From an uncultured Lachnospiraceae bacterium (lineage in GTDB: Bacteria > Bacillota > Clostridia > Lachnospirales > Lachnospiraceae), in contig CADCII010000004.1 in the NCBI GenBank assembly GCA_902801515.1, forward strand, positions 37,064 to 101,063: a stretch of DNA of 64,000 nucleotides. The letters are read 5' to 3'. The notes beneath the pieces are model-generated. The model did no database searches. It was not told the origin of the DNA and worked only from the letters and a program-made list of their open reading frames with translations. Positions within the stretch are counted from its first letter, which is position 1. Each line of letters opens with the position of its first letter. The translations under genes and the position numbers were made by a program. Shown piece by piece: positions 1-7,343 of the stretch.

Positions 1-885
1 CGTTCTGCCCGCTCCTACAAGGCCTGAGAATCCGAGGACCTCACCCCTGTGAAGCTGGAAGGAAACAGGCTTCACGTAGTCGGAGGAAACATTTTCCACA
101 TCCAGCAGGACATCTCCGATCTCCTTCTCTTTATCCAGGGACGCATAGATGTCGCCCAGATCCCTGCCTACCATCAGTTTGATCAGTTCCGCATCCGTGG
201 CCTTGTTGGTTTCATAGATTCCAATATGCCTTCCATCCTTGAAGATCGCCACCTTATCTGTGATCTGACGGATCTCGCTCATCCGGTGTGAGACATACAG
301 GACGACCAGCCCTTCCTCTTTCAGCTTGCGGATGATGTCGAACAGACTCCGGATCTCCGCGTCTGACAGGGATGCTGTCGGTTCATCGAATGCAATGACC
401 CTCAGGTTCTCCCTGCTGTAAGCCTTCATGATTTCTACCATCTGCTGGTAGGCGATGGACAGATTCTTGACCTTTTCTGTCGGTTTGATCGGCAGGCCGA
501 AATCATCGATGATCTTCTGCGCCATCTTATTTGCCTGCGCGGTATTGATCACGCCCAGAGAATTCGACGGCATGCGTCCGAGGTAAATGTTCTCGGCTAC
601 GCTCAGTTCCAGAAGGATCTGCCTTTCCTGATAGATAATGCTGACGCCGTCCTCAATTGCCTGGTGGGGAGATTTGTAATGCTTCTCTTCCCCATCCAGC
701 AGATAAGTCCCGCTCGTCGGCTGATAGTCTCCGTTGAGTGTTTTCAGCAGCGTCGATTTACCGGCTCCGTTCTCGCCAAGGAAAGCAAGCACTTCGCCGC
801 CGAACGCCTGAAAGCTCACATCATCCAGTGCCTTCACGCCCGGGAAATATTTCGAAATGTGCTGAAACTCCAGAACAGTTCCCAT
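1..885 (-). CDS. Sugar ABC transporter ATP-binding protein (MglA/RbsA type), 3' part outside window
   Basis: Partial gene; 295 codons are visible and the reading frame leaves the window at its left edge. The start ATG at 885 follows a strong GGAGGAG site. The N-terminal ATPase domain shows Walker A GENGAGKST, a divergent signature LSIAYQQ, Walker B VIAFDEPTASL and the switch segment YVSHR. The beginning of a second ATPase domain follows (LHRGEVLGFSGLVGAGRT), which is the duplicated layout of ribose/galactose-type carbohydrate importers of about 500 residues. It should energise uptake of a monosaccharide together with a membrane permease and a binding protein, probably encoded further left. 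The exact sugar cannot be told from this subunit. Confidence 0.9.
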   Translation of the reverse strand, partial: MGTVLEFQHISKYFPGVKALDDVSFQAFGGEVLAFLGENGAGKSTLLKTLNGDYQPTSGTYLLDGEEKHYKSPHQAIEDGVSIIYQERQILLELSVAENIYLGRMPSNSLGVINTAQANKMAQKIIDDFGLPIKPTEKVKNLSIAYQQMVEIMKAYSRENLRVIAFDEPTASLSDAEIRSLFDIIRKLKEEGLVVLYVSHRMSEIRQITDKVAIFKDGRHIGIYETNKATDAELIKLMVGRDLGDIYASLDKEKEIGDVLLDVENVSSDYVKPVSFQLHRGEVLGFSGLVGAGRT

Positions 886-1042
886 TTCGTCTCCTCCTGC
901 TGCATACTGACATCGATCTCCGTCATTTTTATGTCAATTTGTCGGAAATCTTCTTGCAATTTCTATTACAATGTAGCAAATAGACGAACTCATTTCATTG
1001 CTTATTATTGCCTTCGTGTTTAGATTTCTTGCTCTTATACAT

Positions 1043-1071
1043 AAAAAAGAAAGCGGATCTGCTCCGCTTTC
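1043..1071 (-). terminator. Rho-independent terminator of the amino acid ABC operon
   Basis: A 9-bp perfect stem (GAAAGCGGA with TCCGCTTTC, 5-nt loop) is followed on the minus strand by six T. It lies just after the end of the ATPase gene at 1119. Confidence 0.85.
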
Positions 1072-1118
1072 TCTTTTTCTCAGGCAATTATCAGAAAATG
1101 CCGCTGCCAGCCTTCTTT

Positions 1119-1841
1119 TTACAGGACCTTGGACAGGAAATCCTGCAGCCTCTGGTTCTTCGGATTATTGAAAAACTCATAGGGAGTATTCTCTTCGGCT
1201 ACAATGCCTTCATCAATGAACAGGATACGGCTTCCAACCTCCCTGGCAAATCCCATCTCATGGGTGACAACGACCATGGTCATACCGTCTTCTGCAAGTT
1301 CCTTCATGATCTCAAGTACTTCACCGACCATCTCAGGATCCAGTGCGCTGGTCGGCTCATCAAAGAGCATCACATCGGGATCCATAGCAAGCGCCCTTGC
1401 GATCGCTATACGCTGCTGCTGTCCGCCGGAGAGCATCCCCGGGTAGGCGTCTGCCTTATCCGGAAGCCCGATGCGCTTCAGCAGATCCTCTGCCTTCGCA
1501 TCCGCCTCCTCCTGGCTCATTTTCTTAAGCAGGACCGGAGCGAGTGTAATGTTCTGCCGGACCGTTTTCATCGGGAACAGATTGAACTGCTGGAATACCA
1601 TGCCCATCCTCTGCCGGATCTTATTGATATCCGTCTTCGGATCGGTCAGGGTGACTCCCTCGAAGATAATCTCTCCGCCGGTAGGCTCTTCCAGCAGATT
1701 GAGGCAGCGCAGGAAGGTGGACTTGCCCGATCCGGACGGACCAATGACAACGACCTTCTCACCTTTTTCGATATGCTGGTCGATCCCCCGGAGGACCTGC
1801 TGATGTCCAAAGCTTTTCTGAAGATTCTTTGTGATAATCAT
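1119..1841 (-). CDS. Polar amino acid ABC transporter ATP-binding protein (GlnQ type)
   Basis: A 240-residue ATPase of the polar-amino-acid uptake family. Visible motifs are Walker [10 protein letters not shown] (about 34-42), Q-loop VFQQFNLFP, signature LSGGQQQR, Walker [13 protein letters not shown] and the switch [10 protein letters not shown]. Length and motif spacing match GlnQ/ArtP-type subunits. It is the last gene of a three-gene operon (binding protein, permease, ATPase) and overlaps the permease gene by 4 nt, so translation is probably coupled. It drives import of a polar amino acid; glutamine, arginine or cystine are all possible and the sequence does not decide. Confidence 0.93.
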   Translation of the reverse strand: MIITKNLQKSFGHQQVLRGIDQHIEKGEKVVVIGPSGSGKSTFLRCLNLLEEPTGGEIIFEGVTLTDPKTDINKIRQRMGMVFQQFNLFPMKTVRQNITLAPVLLKKMSQEEADAKAEDLLKRIGLPDKADAYPGMLSGGQQQRIAIARALAMDPDVMLFDEPTSALDPEMVGEVLEIMKELAEDGMTMVVVTHEMGFAREVGSRILFIDEGIVAEENTPYEFFNNPKNQRLQDFLSKVL

Positions 1842-2545
1842 TTCCGGTCCCCCTTTCCCATCTTTCGCTCGAAGAAGCCCATCAGTGCTGACAGGCCGAG
1901 CGTCATGATAAGATAGATCGCGGCCGCGATCACATACGGCGGGATGACGTCCCAGGTCCTGGATCCGACATAGCCTGCCATCTTCATCAGGTCATTGACA
2001 GCGATGACAGAGATGACGGAGGTTTCCTTGACCAGAACGATGAATTCATTTCCGAGCGCAGGAAGGATATTCTTGATGGCCTGCGGCAGGATGATGGTCC
2101 GCATCGTCATAGAGTAGGTCAGTCCAAGAGAACGGCCGGCTTCCATCTGGCCGATCGGAATCGACTCGATGCCCGCACGGATGATCTCGGACACATAGGC
2201 GCCGGAGTTAATGCCGCAGCAGACCGCGCCGACCACGATGGGATTCGTGTTTGGGGATGTGAAGATCAGATTGTAGATGATCATGATCTGCACGATCATG
2301 GGCGTGCCGCGGATAACCGTGATATAAACTTTTGCAAACGCATTCAGGACGCTCAGGAGCGGATTGGACGAATGCTTCGAAGAGACCCTGATTATCGCAA
2401 GTATGATACCGATCGCGATACCGATGATCACTGCGAAGAGCGAGATCAGCAGTGTCATGCGCAGACCGCTCAGGTACGCAAGATAGCGCCGTTCGGGGAC
2501 CCATGCGTTATAAAAACTCTGTCCGATTGATTTTAATAATTCCAT
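1838..2545 (-). CDS. Polar amino acid ABC transporter permease
   Basis: A 235-residue inner-membrane subunit with about five hydrophobic segments. It carries the HisM/GlnP-type N-terminal stretch [12 protein letters not shown] and the cytoplasmic EAA coupling loop ([20 protein letters not shown]) that contacts the ATPase. The family usually runs 215-240 residues, so it appears full length. It follows the binding-protein gene after a gap of about 90 nt containing a hairpin, and overlaps the downstream ATPase gene by 4 nt. A homodimer probably forms the channel, since no second permease gene is present. Confidence 0.92.
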   Translation of the reverse strand: MELLKSIGQSFYNAWVPERRYLAYLSGLRMTLLISLFAVIIGIAIGIILAIIRVSSKHSSNPLLSVLNAFAKVYITVIRGTPMIVQIMIIYNLIFTSPNTNPIVVGAVCCGINSGAYVSEIIRAGIESIPIGQMEAGRSLGLTYSMTMRTIILPQAIKNILPALGNEFIVLVKETSVISVIAVNDLMKMAGYVGSRTWDVIPPYVIAAAIYLIMTLGLSALMGFFERKMGKGDRK

Positions 2546-2569
2546 AGTATGGCTCTCTGCTTATAAACA

Positions 2570-2592
2570 GGGCACCCTTGCAAAGGGTGCCC
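2570..2592 (-). terminator. Intercistronic hairpin between binding protein and permease genes
   Basis: An 8-bp GC-rich perfect stem (GGGCACCC with GGGTGCCC, 7-nt loop) sits between two genes of one operon and is followed on the minus strand only by a weak T-rich tail. It probably stabilises or partly terminates the transcript, so that the binding protein is made in excess over the membrane parts. Confidence 0.6.
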
Positions 2593-2637
2593 CTTCCAAT
2601 CATTTCATTTTATATATGGCTGTGACTGCCCGCTTAA

Positions 2638-3987
2638 TTACTCAGCCTCGGTCTCAGCAGCCTCTGCCTCAGTCTCGGCAGCGCCTTCGGATGCGGTTGA
2701 ATGAGAAGCAATGATCTCATCCATCTGTCCGCTCTCCTGCAGCTGAGTGATGACTGCGTCAACAGCTGCCTTCATCTGCTCGTTGTCCTTCTTGATGGCT
2801 ACTGCGTAGGAATCCTCGAACAGAGCGTCGCCTGCAAGGATCTCAAGTCCGTCATTGGAAGCGACCAGCTCAAGCGCCGGAGCCTCATCCATAACGATGC
2901 AGTCGATCTTGCCGTTCAGAAGATCCTGTGCCGCCTGGACAAACTTGGTGTAGCGCTGTACAGACTTCGGAGAAGCGTTCTCGCTGACCCACAGGTCTGC
3001 GATGTTGCCCTGCTGAACACCGACAACCTTGCCTTCAAGTGCGTCCGCGGAAGATTCCTCAACCTTCGGATCTGCCTTGTTGACAAGGATGACATCCTTG
3101 GAATCCACATACTTGACGGAGAAGTCCATGACCTCTTCACGCTCTTCGCTGACAGAAACGCCAGCGGCGACGATATCGACCTTGCCCTGCTGTACTGCCA
3201 GGAGAGCTCCGTCGAAGTCCATGTTCTGAACTTCAAGTTCTACGCCGAGAGCATCTGCGATCGCCTGGGCGATATCCATGTCGATACCCTTGACCTCGTT
3301 GCCTACAAGATATTCATAAGGAGCAAATCCTGCCTCAGTTCCGACGATCAGCTTGCCGTCAGATACAGTGGTAACTGCGCTGAAGTCAACTTCCTCAGCT
3401 GCCTCTGCCTCAGTCATAACTTCTGCTGCTTCCTCTGCCTCAGTCATAACCTCTGCTGCTGCTTCCTCTGCCTCGGTCATAACCTCTGCTGCTGCTTCCT
3501 CTGCCTCGGTCATTGCGCTTACGATCGCTTCTTCAGCCTCGGTCATAAACTCTTCTGCTGCTTCTTCTGCTTCGGTCATCGCCGCTGTGAGTACTTCTTC
3601 TGCCTCGGTCATAAGTTCTGCAGCTGCTTCTGCTTCGGTCATCGCAGTTGTGACTGTTTCTTCTGCCTCGGTCATAAGTTCTGCCGCTGCTTCTTCTGCT
3701 TCAGTCATTGCGGCTGCAACAGTTCCTTCTGCCTCAGTAACTGCAGTCTCAACTGCAGCTGCAGCTTCCGTCTCGACAACCTGTGCTGCCTCTGTCTCGA
3801 CAACCTGTGCAGCCTCTGTCTCAACAGCCTGCGCAGCTTCTGTCACTGTCTCTTCAACAACTGCCTGTGTCTCTGCGGTCGTTGCCTTCTCAGTGGCCTT
3901 TTCTGTCTCTTTCTTTCCGCCGCTGCATCCGGTAAGTACCAGAGCTGTTACAGCAAGCAGAGCTGTGATCTTCCTGAATTTTTTCAT
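2638..3987 (-). CDS. Amino acid ABC transporter substrate-binding lipoprotein with a long helical repeat linker
   Basis: A 449-residue exported lipoprotein. The start is set at the ATG at 3987, preceded by AAGGAG; an in-frame ATG 18 nt upstream is less well placed. A lipobox LVLTGC puts the lipidated Cys at residue 21. Residues about 27-90 are acidic ETEAA-type repeats and residues 94-200 are ten tandem MTEAE units of 10-11 residues. A normal family-3 solute-binding domain follows (about 205-430: GKLIVGTEAGFAPYEY, DMDIAQAIADALG, DFDGALLAVQQGKVDIV), and the end repeats ETEAE. The usual family length is about 260-280, so the linker adds over 150 residues. The domain should bind a polar amino acid outside the membrane and deliver it to the permease encoded downstream. 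Confidence 0.92.
   Translation of the reverse strand: MKKFRKITALLAVTALVLTGCSGGKKETEKATEKATTAETQAVVEETVTEAAQAVETEAAQVVETEAAQVVETEAAAAVETAVTEAEGTVAAAMTEAEEAAAELMTEAEETVTTAMTEAEAAAELMTEAEEVLTAAMTEAEEAAEEFMTEAEEAIVSAMTEAEEAAAEVMTEAEEAAAEVMTEAEEAAEVMTEAEAAEEVDFSAVTTVSDGKLIVGTEAGFAPYEYLVGNEVKGIDMDIAQAIADALGVELEVQNMDFDGALLAVQQGKVDIVAAGVSVSEEREEVMDFSVKYVDSKDVILVNKADPKVEESSADALEGKVVGVQQGNIADLWVSENASPKSVQRYTKFVQAAQDLLNGKIDCIVMDEAPALELVASNDGLEILAGDALFEDSYAVAIKKDNEQMKAAVDAVITQLQESGQMDEIIASHSTASEGAAETEAEAAETEAE
3388..3708 (-). repeat. Tandem 30-33 bp coding repeats (MTEAE units)
   Basis: Ten consecutive copies encode MTEAE followed by 5-6 mostly Ala/Glu residues (for example MTEAEEAAAEV). The copies differ by small substitutions and one-codon length changes. 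Upstream, residues 55-80 of the same protein hold a second, shorter ETEAA repeat. An 11-residue period fits a continuous alpha helix. Confidence 0.9.
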
Positions 3988-4045
3988 AATCCGACTCCTT
4001 CTCACTTTGTAATACTTTCAAGTTGCAAAGTTACAGTTCTCAAGC

Positions 4046-4074
4046 ATTATATGGCAATCTCACACAGAACACAA
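4046..4074 (-). promoter_or_regulatory. Sigma-A-type promoter of the amino acid ABC operon
   Basis: On the minus strand TTGTGT is followed after 17 nt by a perfect TATAAT, about 60 nt before the start codon at 3987. Confidence 0.7.
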
Positions 4075-4083
4075 GCATAAATA

Positions 4084-4119
4084 ATGCATCTTTCGGCGTT
4101 TTTCAGCCGAAAGATGCAT
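4084..4119 (-). terminator. Terminator after the UPF0210 gene
   Basis: A 14-bp perfect inverted repeat (ATGCATCTTTCGGC and its complement, 8-nt loop) with A/T-rich flanks on both sides. It lies between the UPF0210 gene end and the promoter of the next operon, and closes the polA operon. Confidence 0.75.
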
Positions 4120-4152
4120 ATTATAATCAAAAATGCCATATATATGCATTAC

Positions 4153-5517
4153 TTAGTTTTTAAACGAATGGATCGGAGCGGGGATCCTTCCCTGCCTCCT
4201 GATAAAGTCTTCGCAGGAGAATCTGTTCACCGGCATGATCGGCGCATGTCCGAGCAGCCCTCCGAATTCAACACTCTCGCCCACGCCCTTGCCGATCACG
4301 GGGATCAGTCTGACAGCAGTCGTTTTCTGATTGACCATGCCGATCGCCATCTCATCGGCGATAATGCCGGATATTGATGATGCTTTCGTGTCACCCGGTA
4401 TGGCGATCATATCCAGGCCCACCGAGCAAACACAGGTCATTGCCTCCAGCTTCTCGAGATGAAGCGCCCCTGCCTCCACAGCGTCGATCATACCCTGGTC
4501 TTCCGACACGGGAATGAAAGCGCCGGACAGTCCGCCCACATAGCTGGACGCCATGACGCCGCCTTTCTTGACCTGGTCATTGAGCAGAGCGAGCGCTGCT
4601 GTCGTTCCCGGAGCACCTGCATATTCCAGTCCGATCTCGCAGAGAATATCCGCAACCGAGTCACCGATCGCCGGAGTCGGAGCCAGAGACAGGTCTATGA
4701 TGCCGAACGGTACGCCCAGTCTTCTGGATGCTTCCTGCGCGACCAGCTGGCCGACACGGGTAACCTTAAACGCAGTCTTCTTGATGGTCTCGCAGAGAAC
4801 TTCGAAATTCTCTCCTCTTACCGATTCCAATGCGGTCTTTACAACGCCGGGACCGGATACGCCGACATTGATCACCGTATCTCCCTCGGTCACGCCGTGA
4901 AATGCCCCTGCCATGAACGGATTGTCATCCGGAGCATTGCAGAATACCACGAGTTTCGCACATCCCAGAGAATCCTGTTCTTTTGTCAGCCTGGCCGTCT
5001 CAAGTATGATCTCGCCGAGCAGACGGATCGCATCCATATCGATTCCCGTCTTCGTGGATCCGACGTTGACTGATGAACAGACAAAATCCGTGGACGCAAG
5101 TGCCCTGGGGATGGCACGGATCAGGTTCTCCTCTGCAGGAGTCATTCCTTTCGATACCACAGCGGAGAAACCGCCCAGGAAATTGACACCGACTTCCTTT
5201 GCGGCTCTGTCAAGTGTCTGTGCGATACTGACGAAATCCTCCGGCGTCCTGCATGCAGAGGCGCCGACCAGTCCGATGGGCGTAACAGAGATCCTTTTGT
5301 TGACAACAGGAATCCCGTACTCCCTCTCGATCTCATTTCCGACCTTAACCAGATCTTTCGCGCAGGTCGTGATCTTTGAATAGATATTTTCATTTAGCTG
5401 AGCCAGATCCGAGGTAATACAGTCAAGAAGGCTGATGCCCATGGTGATCGTACGGACGTCCAGATTCTCCTGGGTGATCATCTTGACTGTCTCGGTTGCT
5501 TCCAGAATATTAATCAT
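4153..5517 (-). CDS. UPF0210 (PFL-like, DUF711) family protein
   Basis: A 454-residue cytoplasmic protein recognised as the UPF0210 family from its N-terminus ([28 protein letters not shown]), the conserved KRISVTPI stretch, and glycine-rich segments such as [13 protein letters not shown] and [13 protein letters not shown]. Members are about 450 residues, so it is complete. The family has a fold related to glycyl-radical/pyruvate-formate-lyase barrels but its reaction is not established, and no radical glycine motif is obvious. The gene follows the ACT-domain gene after 30 nt. This pairing is common in Firmicutes and suggests that the ACT protein senses a ligand, perhaps an amino acid, for this enzyme. 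Confidence 0.88.
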   Translation of the reverse strand: MINILEATETVKMITQENLDVRTITMGISLLDCITSDLAQLNENIYSKITTCAKDLVKVGNEIEREYGIPVVNKRISVTPIGLVGASACRTPEDFVSIAQTLDRAAKEVGVNFLGGFSAVVSKGMTPAEENLIRAIPRALASTDFVCSSVNVGSTKTGIDMDAIRLLGEIILETARLTKEQDSLGCAKLVVFCNAPDDNPFMAGAFHGVTEGDTVINVGVSGPGVVKTALESVRGENFEVLCETIKKTAFKVTRVGQLVAQEASRRLGVPFGIIDLSLAPTPAIGDSVADILCEIGLEYAGAPGTTAALALLNDQVKKGGVMASSYVGGLSGAFIPVSEDQGMIDAVEAGALHLEKLEAMTCVCSVGLDMIAIPGDTKASSISGIIADEMAIGMVNQKTTAVRLIPVIGKGVGESVEFGGLLGHAPIMPVNRFSCEDFIRRQGRIPAPIHSFKN

Positions 5518-5547
5518 CGTTAAACCGCCTGTCTGTATACCTGATGA

Positions 5548-5820
5548 TCAGATCCGATGCATCGCGTTGAATATGTCTTCGCCCATGACACGGATCGACA
5601 GTCCCATGCTCTTTCCCATCGCGTCGAGTTCATCTGCGATCTCACCTGTTTCCTTGGTTGACTTCGCAGGGTCTGTGACCATCATCATATTGAAATAACC
5701 GCCGACGATCGTCTGTGAGATATCCAGTATGTTAACCTGGTTCTGAGCCAGATATGTGCAGACTTTCGCGATGATTCCCACCGCGTCTTTGCCGACAACT
5801 GTTATGATTACTCTTTTCAT
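5548..5820 (-). CDS. ACT domain-containing protein (UPF0237)
   Basis: A 90-residue single ACT domain. The ATG at 5820 is chosen because it follows GGGAGAA and gives the canonical beginning MKRVIITVVGKDAVGI; upstream in-frame codons lie inside the preceding gene. ACT domains bind small ligands, often amino acids, at dimer interfaces. The segment VNILDISQTIVGGYFNMMMV carries the usual beta-alpha-beta pattern. It is encoded directly before the UPF0210 gene and is probably its regulatory partner. It acts in the cytoplasm and has no catalytic motif. Confidence 0.9.
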   Translation of the reverse strand: MKRVIITVVGKDAVGIIAKVCTYLAQNQVNILDISQTIVGGYFNMMMVTDPAKSTKETGEIADELDAMGKSMGLSIRVMGEDIFNAMHRI

Positions 5821-5836
5821 GTTCTTCTCCCTTGTA

Positions 5837-6637
5837 TCAGATATGCAGCAGGTCCATCGGATGAGTGCGGCTTGCCACTTCAACCGGTATATCGCCTTCT
5901 TTGTAAGGACACTGTTCATCCAGGGCAAGCTCAGACATCACTGTTGCATAAGCAAGTTCATCATAGTTATTCGTCTTGCTCAGATGGCCCAGATACGCTT
6001 TCTTCATGTGATCATTCAGGACCTGTGCCAGAAGCATGCCTGCCGAAACATTGGACAGATGGCCCTTCTCCGACAGGATCCTCTGCTTGAGCGGGTAAGG
6101 ATAAGGACCGACCTGAAGCATATTCTCGTCATGGTTGGACTCCACCAGCACCGTATCCAGGTCTTTCAGGTGAGACAGTGTGTATCGGTTGAAGCATCCC
6201 ATATCGGTAGCCACGGCAGCTGCCCTTCCTCCGCTCTCCACACGGTACGCCACAGGATCCGCGGCGTCATGTGATACGTGAAATGCTTCTATCTTCAAGT
6301 CTCCCACTATAAATGGGAGATCCGCGTCGATCGCATGGAACAGGCTCTCATCCACCTTCCCCAGAGGCGCGTACCGCATGATCTGGCGGATCGTAGCAGC
6401 TGTCGCGTACACAGGGATATGTGCCTTTCGGCTGAGAACTCCCAGTCCGGATATATGATCGCTGTGCTCATGCGTGACCAGTACTGCTGAGATATCCTCC
6501 GGCCTGCGGTCGATCAGTTTCAGAGCGTCCGTTATCCTCTTGCAGGAGATCCCGGCGTCGATCAGTACGCAGGTCTGATCAGATCCGATATATATGCAGT
6601 TCCCGCTGCTCCCGCTGGCGATACTGTAAAAGTCCAA
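5837..6637 (-). CDS. MBL-fold metallohydrolase (YycJ/WalJ-like)
   Basis: A 267-residue cytoplasmic metallo-beta-lactamase-fold protein. The start is taken as TTG at 6637, after AGGAAGGA, giving (M)DFYSIASGSSGNC, the typical beginning of this family; the upstream ATGs lie inside coaE. Metal-binding motifs are THEHSDH (HxHxDH), a downstream His in VSHDAADPV, and VESNHD. Relatives are YycJ/WalJ-type nucleases or phosphodiesterases linked to DNA replication and cell-wall control. The operon position after polA and coaE fits a DNA-metabolism role, but the substrate is not determined here. Confidence 0.88.
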   Translation of the reverse strand: MDFYSIASGSSGNCIYIGSDQTCVLIDAGISCKRITDALKLIDRRPEDISAVLVTHEHSDHISGLGVLSRKAHIPVYATAATIRQIMRYAPLGKVDESLFHAIDADLPFIVGDLKIEAFHVSHDAADPVAYRVESGGRAAAVATDMGCFNRYTLSHLKDLDTVLVESNHDENMLQVGPYPYPLKQRILSEKGHLSNVSAGMLLAQVLNDHMKKAYLGHLSKTNNYDELAYATVMSELALDEQCPYKEGDIPVEVASRTHPMDLLHI

Positions 6638-6659
6638 TAGTTTCTTCCTTCCTGTCTTC

Positions 6660-7265
6660 TCAGGATATCTTCGCGATATCTCTCCGGGCAAGCGCATTGT
6701 CCAGCTGCCAGAACGTATTCTGTACGTTTTCAGAGGAATTGTCAATCGTAAGCGCACACAGAGCGCGGAAACTTTCATCCGCTCTCTGGCTTCTGAACAT
6801 CTGTGTGATTCTCTCGTCCGTATAGCCGCGGCTGTCTTTCAGACGCCTTCTGCGCGTATCTTCATCCGCATATATGTACCATATCTCATCGCAGATCTCA
6901 TCATAATGATCATCCAGCAGAAGCGCCGCCTCCACAACGATGAGCGGACAGTCCTGATGTTCTGTGATGAGTTGATTGACTCTCTCTCTCACAGCGGGAT
7001 GAACAATTGCATTCAGTTCTTCCCTCAGACGGCTGTCTCTGAATACCATCTGTGCAACAGCCCTGCGGTCAATCGAATTATCCTCTTTCACTACCTGTCT
7101 GCCGAACAGTTCTACCATGGGGCTGTAGCATGTCTCTCCCGGTTCCTGGAGTTTCCTTCCGACTTCATCGCACTCGATCAGATATGCTCCATAGGATTCT
7201 CTTAGATATTCCAGCACCGTACTCTTGCCTGATCCGACGCCCCCTGTGATACCCAGTACTTTCAT
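6660..7265 (-). CDS. coaE: Dephospho-CoA kinase
   Basis: A 201-residue enzyme that phosphorylates the 3' hydroxyl of dephospho-CoA, the last step of coenzyme A synthesis, in the cytoplasm. The P-loop GITGGVGSGKST opens the protein, and the family segments IECDEVGRKLQEPG, DRRAVAQMVF, HPAVRERV and VVEAALLLDD follow. The second ATG (7265) is preferred because GGGAG is correctly spaced from it, while the first (7271) abuts that site. The gene lies between polA and the YycJ-like gene. CoaE next to polA is a common arrangement in Clostridia and Bacilli. Confidence 0.95.
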   Translation of the reverse strand: MKVLGITGGVGSGKSTVLEYLRESYGAYLIECDEVGRKLQEPGETCYSPMVELFGRQVVKEDNSIDRRAVAQMVFRDSRLREELNAIVHPAVRERVNQLITEHQDCPLIVVEAALLLDDHYDEICDEIWYIYADEDTRRRRLKDSRGYTDERITQMFRSQRADESFRALCALTIDNSSENVQNTFWQLDNALARRDIAKIS

Positions 7266-7343
7266 TTTCATCTCCCTCAGAGTTTTCAGGCCTGCCGCCA
7301 GATTCTGCAGATTCTTCCGGTTCTCATGTCATTGCACTTCATA

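Noticed and set aside
1008-1916. 302-codon plus-strand frame opposite the amino acid ABC ATPase
   Set aside because: It is antisense to a clear ATPase with all motifs, lacks a ribosome site and resembles nothing.
3388-3850. CRISPR array
   Set aside because: Repeats are coding, contiguous, imperfect and in frame, without unique spacers. No cas gene is in the window.
2701-4080. Long open frame on the plus strand opposite the binding-protein gene
   Set aside because: It is an antisense shadow of the repetitive coding sequence: low-complexity Cys/Leu-rich translation, no ribosome binding site, no family resemblance. The same holds for the Ser/Ala/Val frame at 3353-4012.
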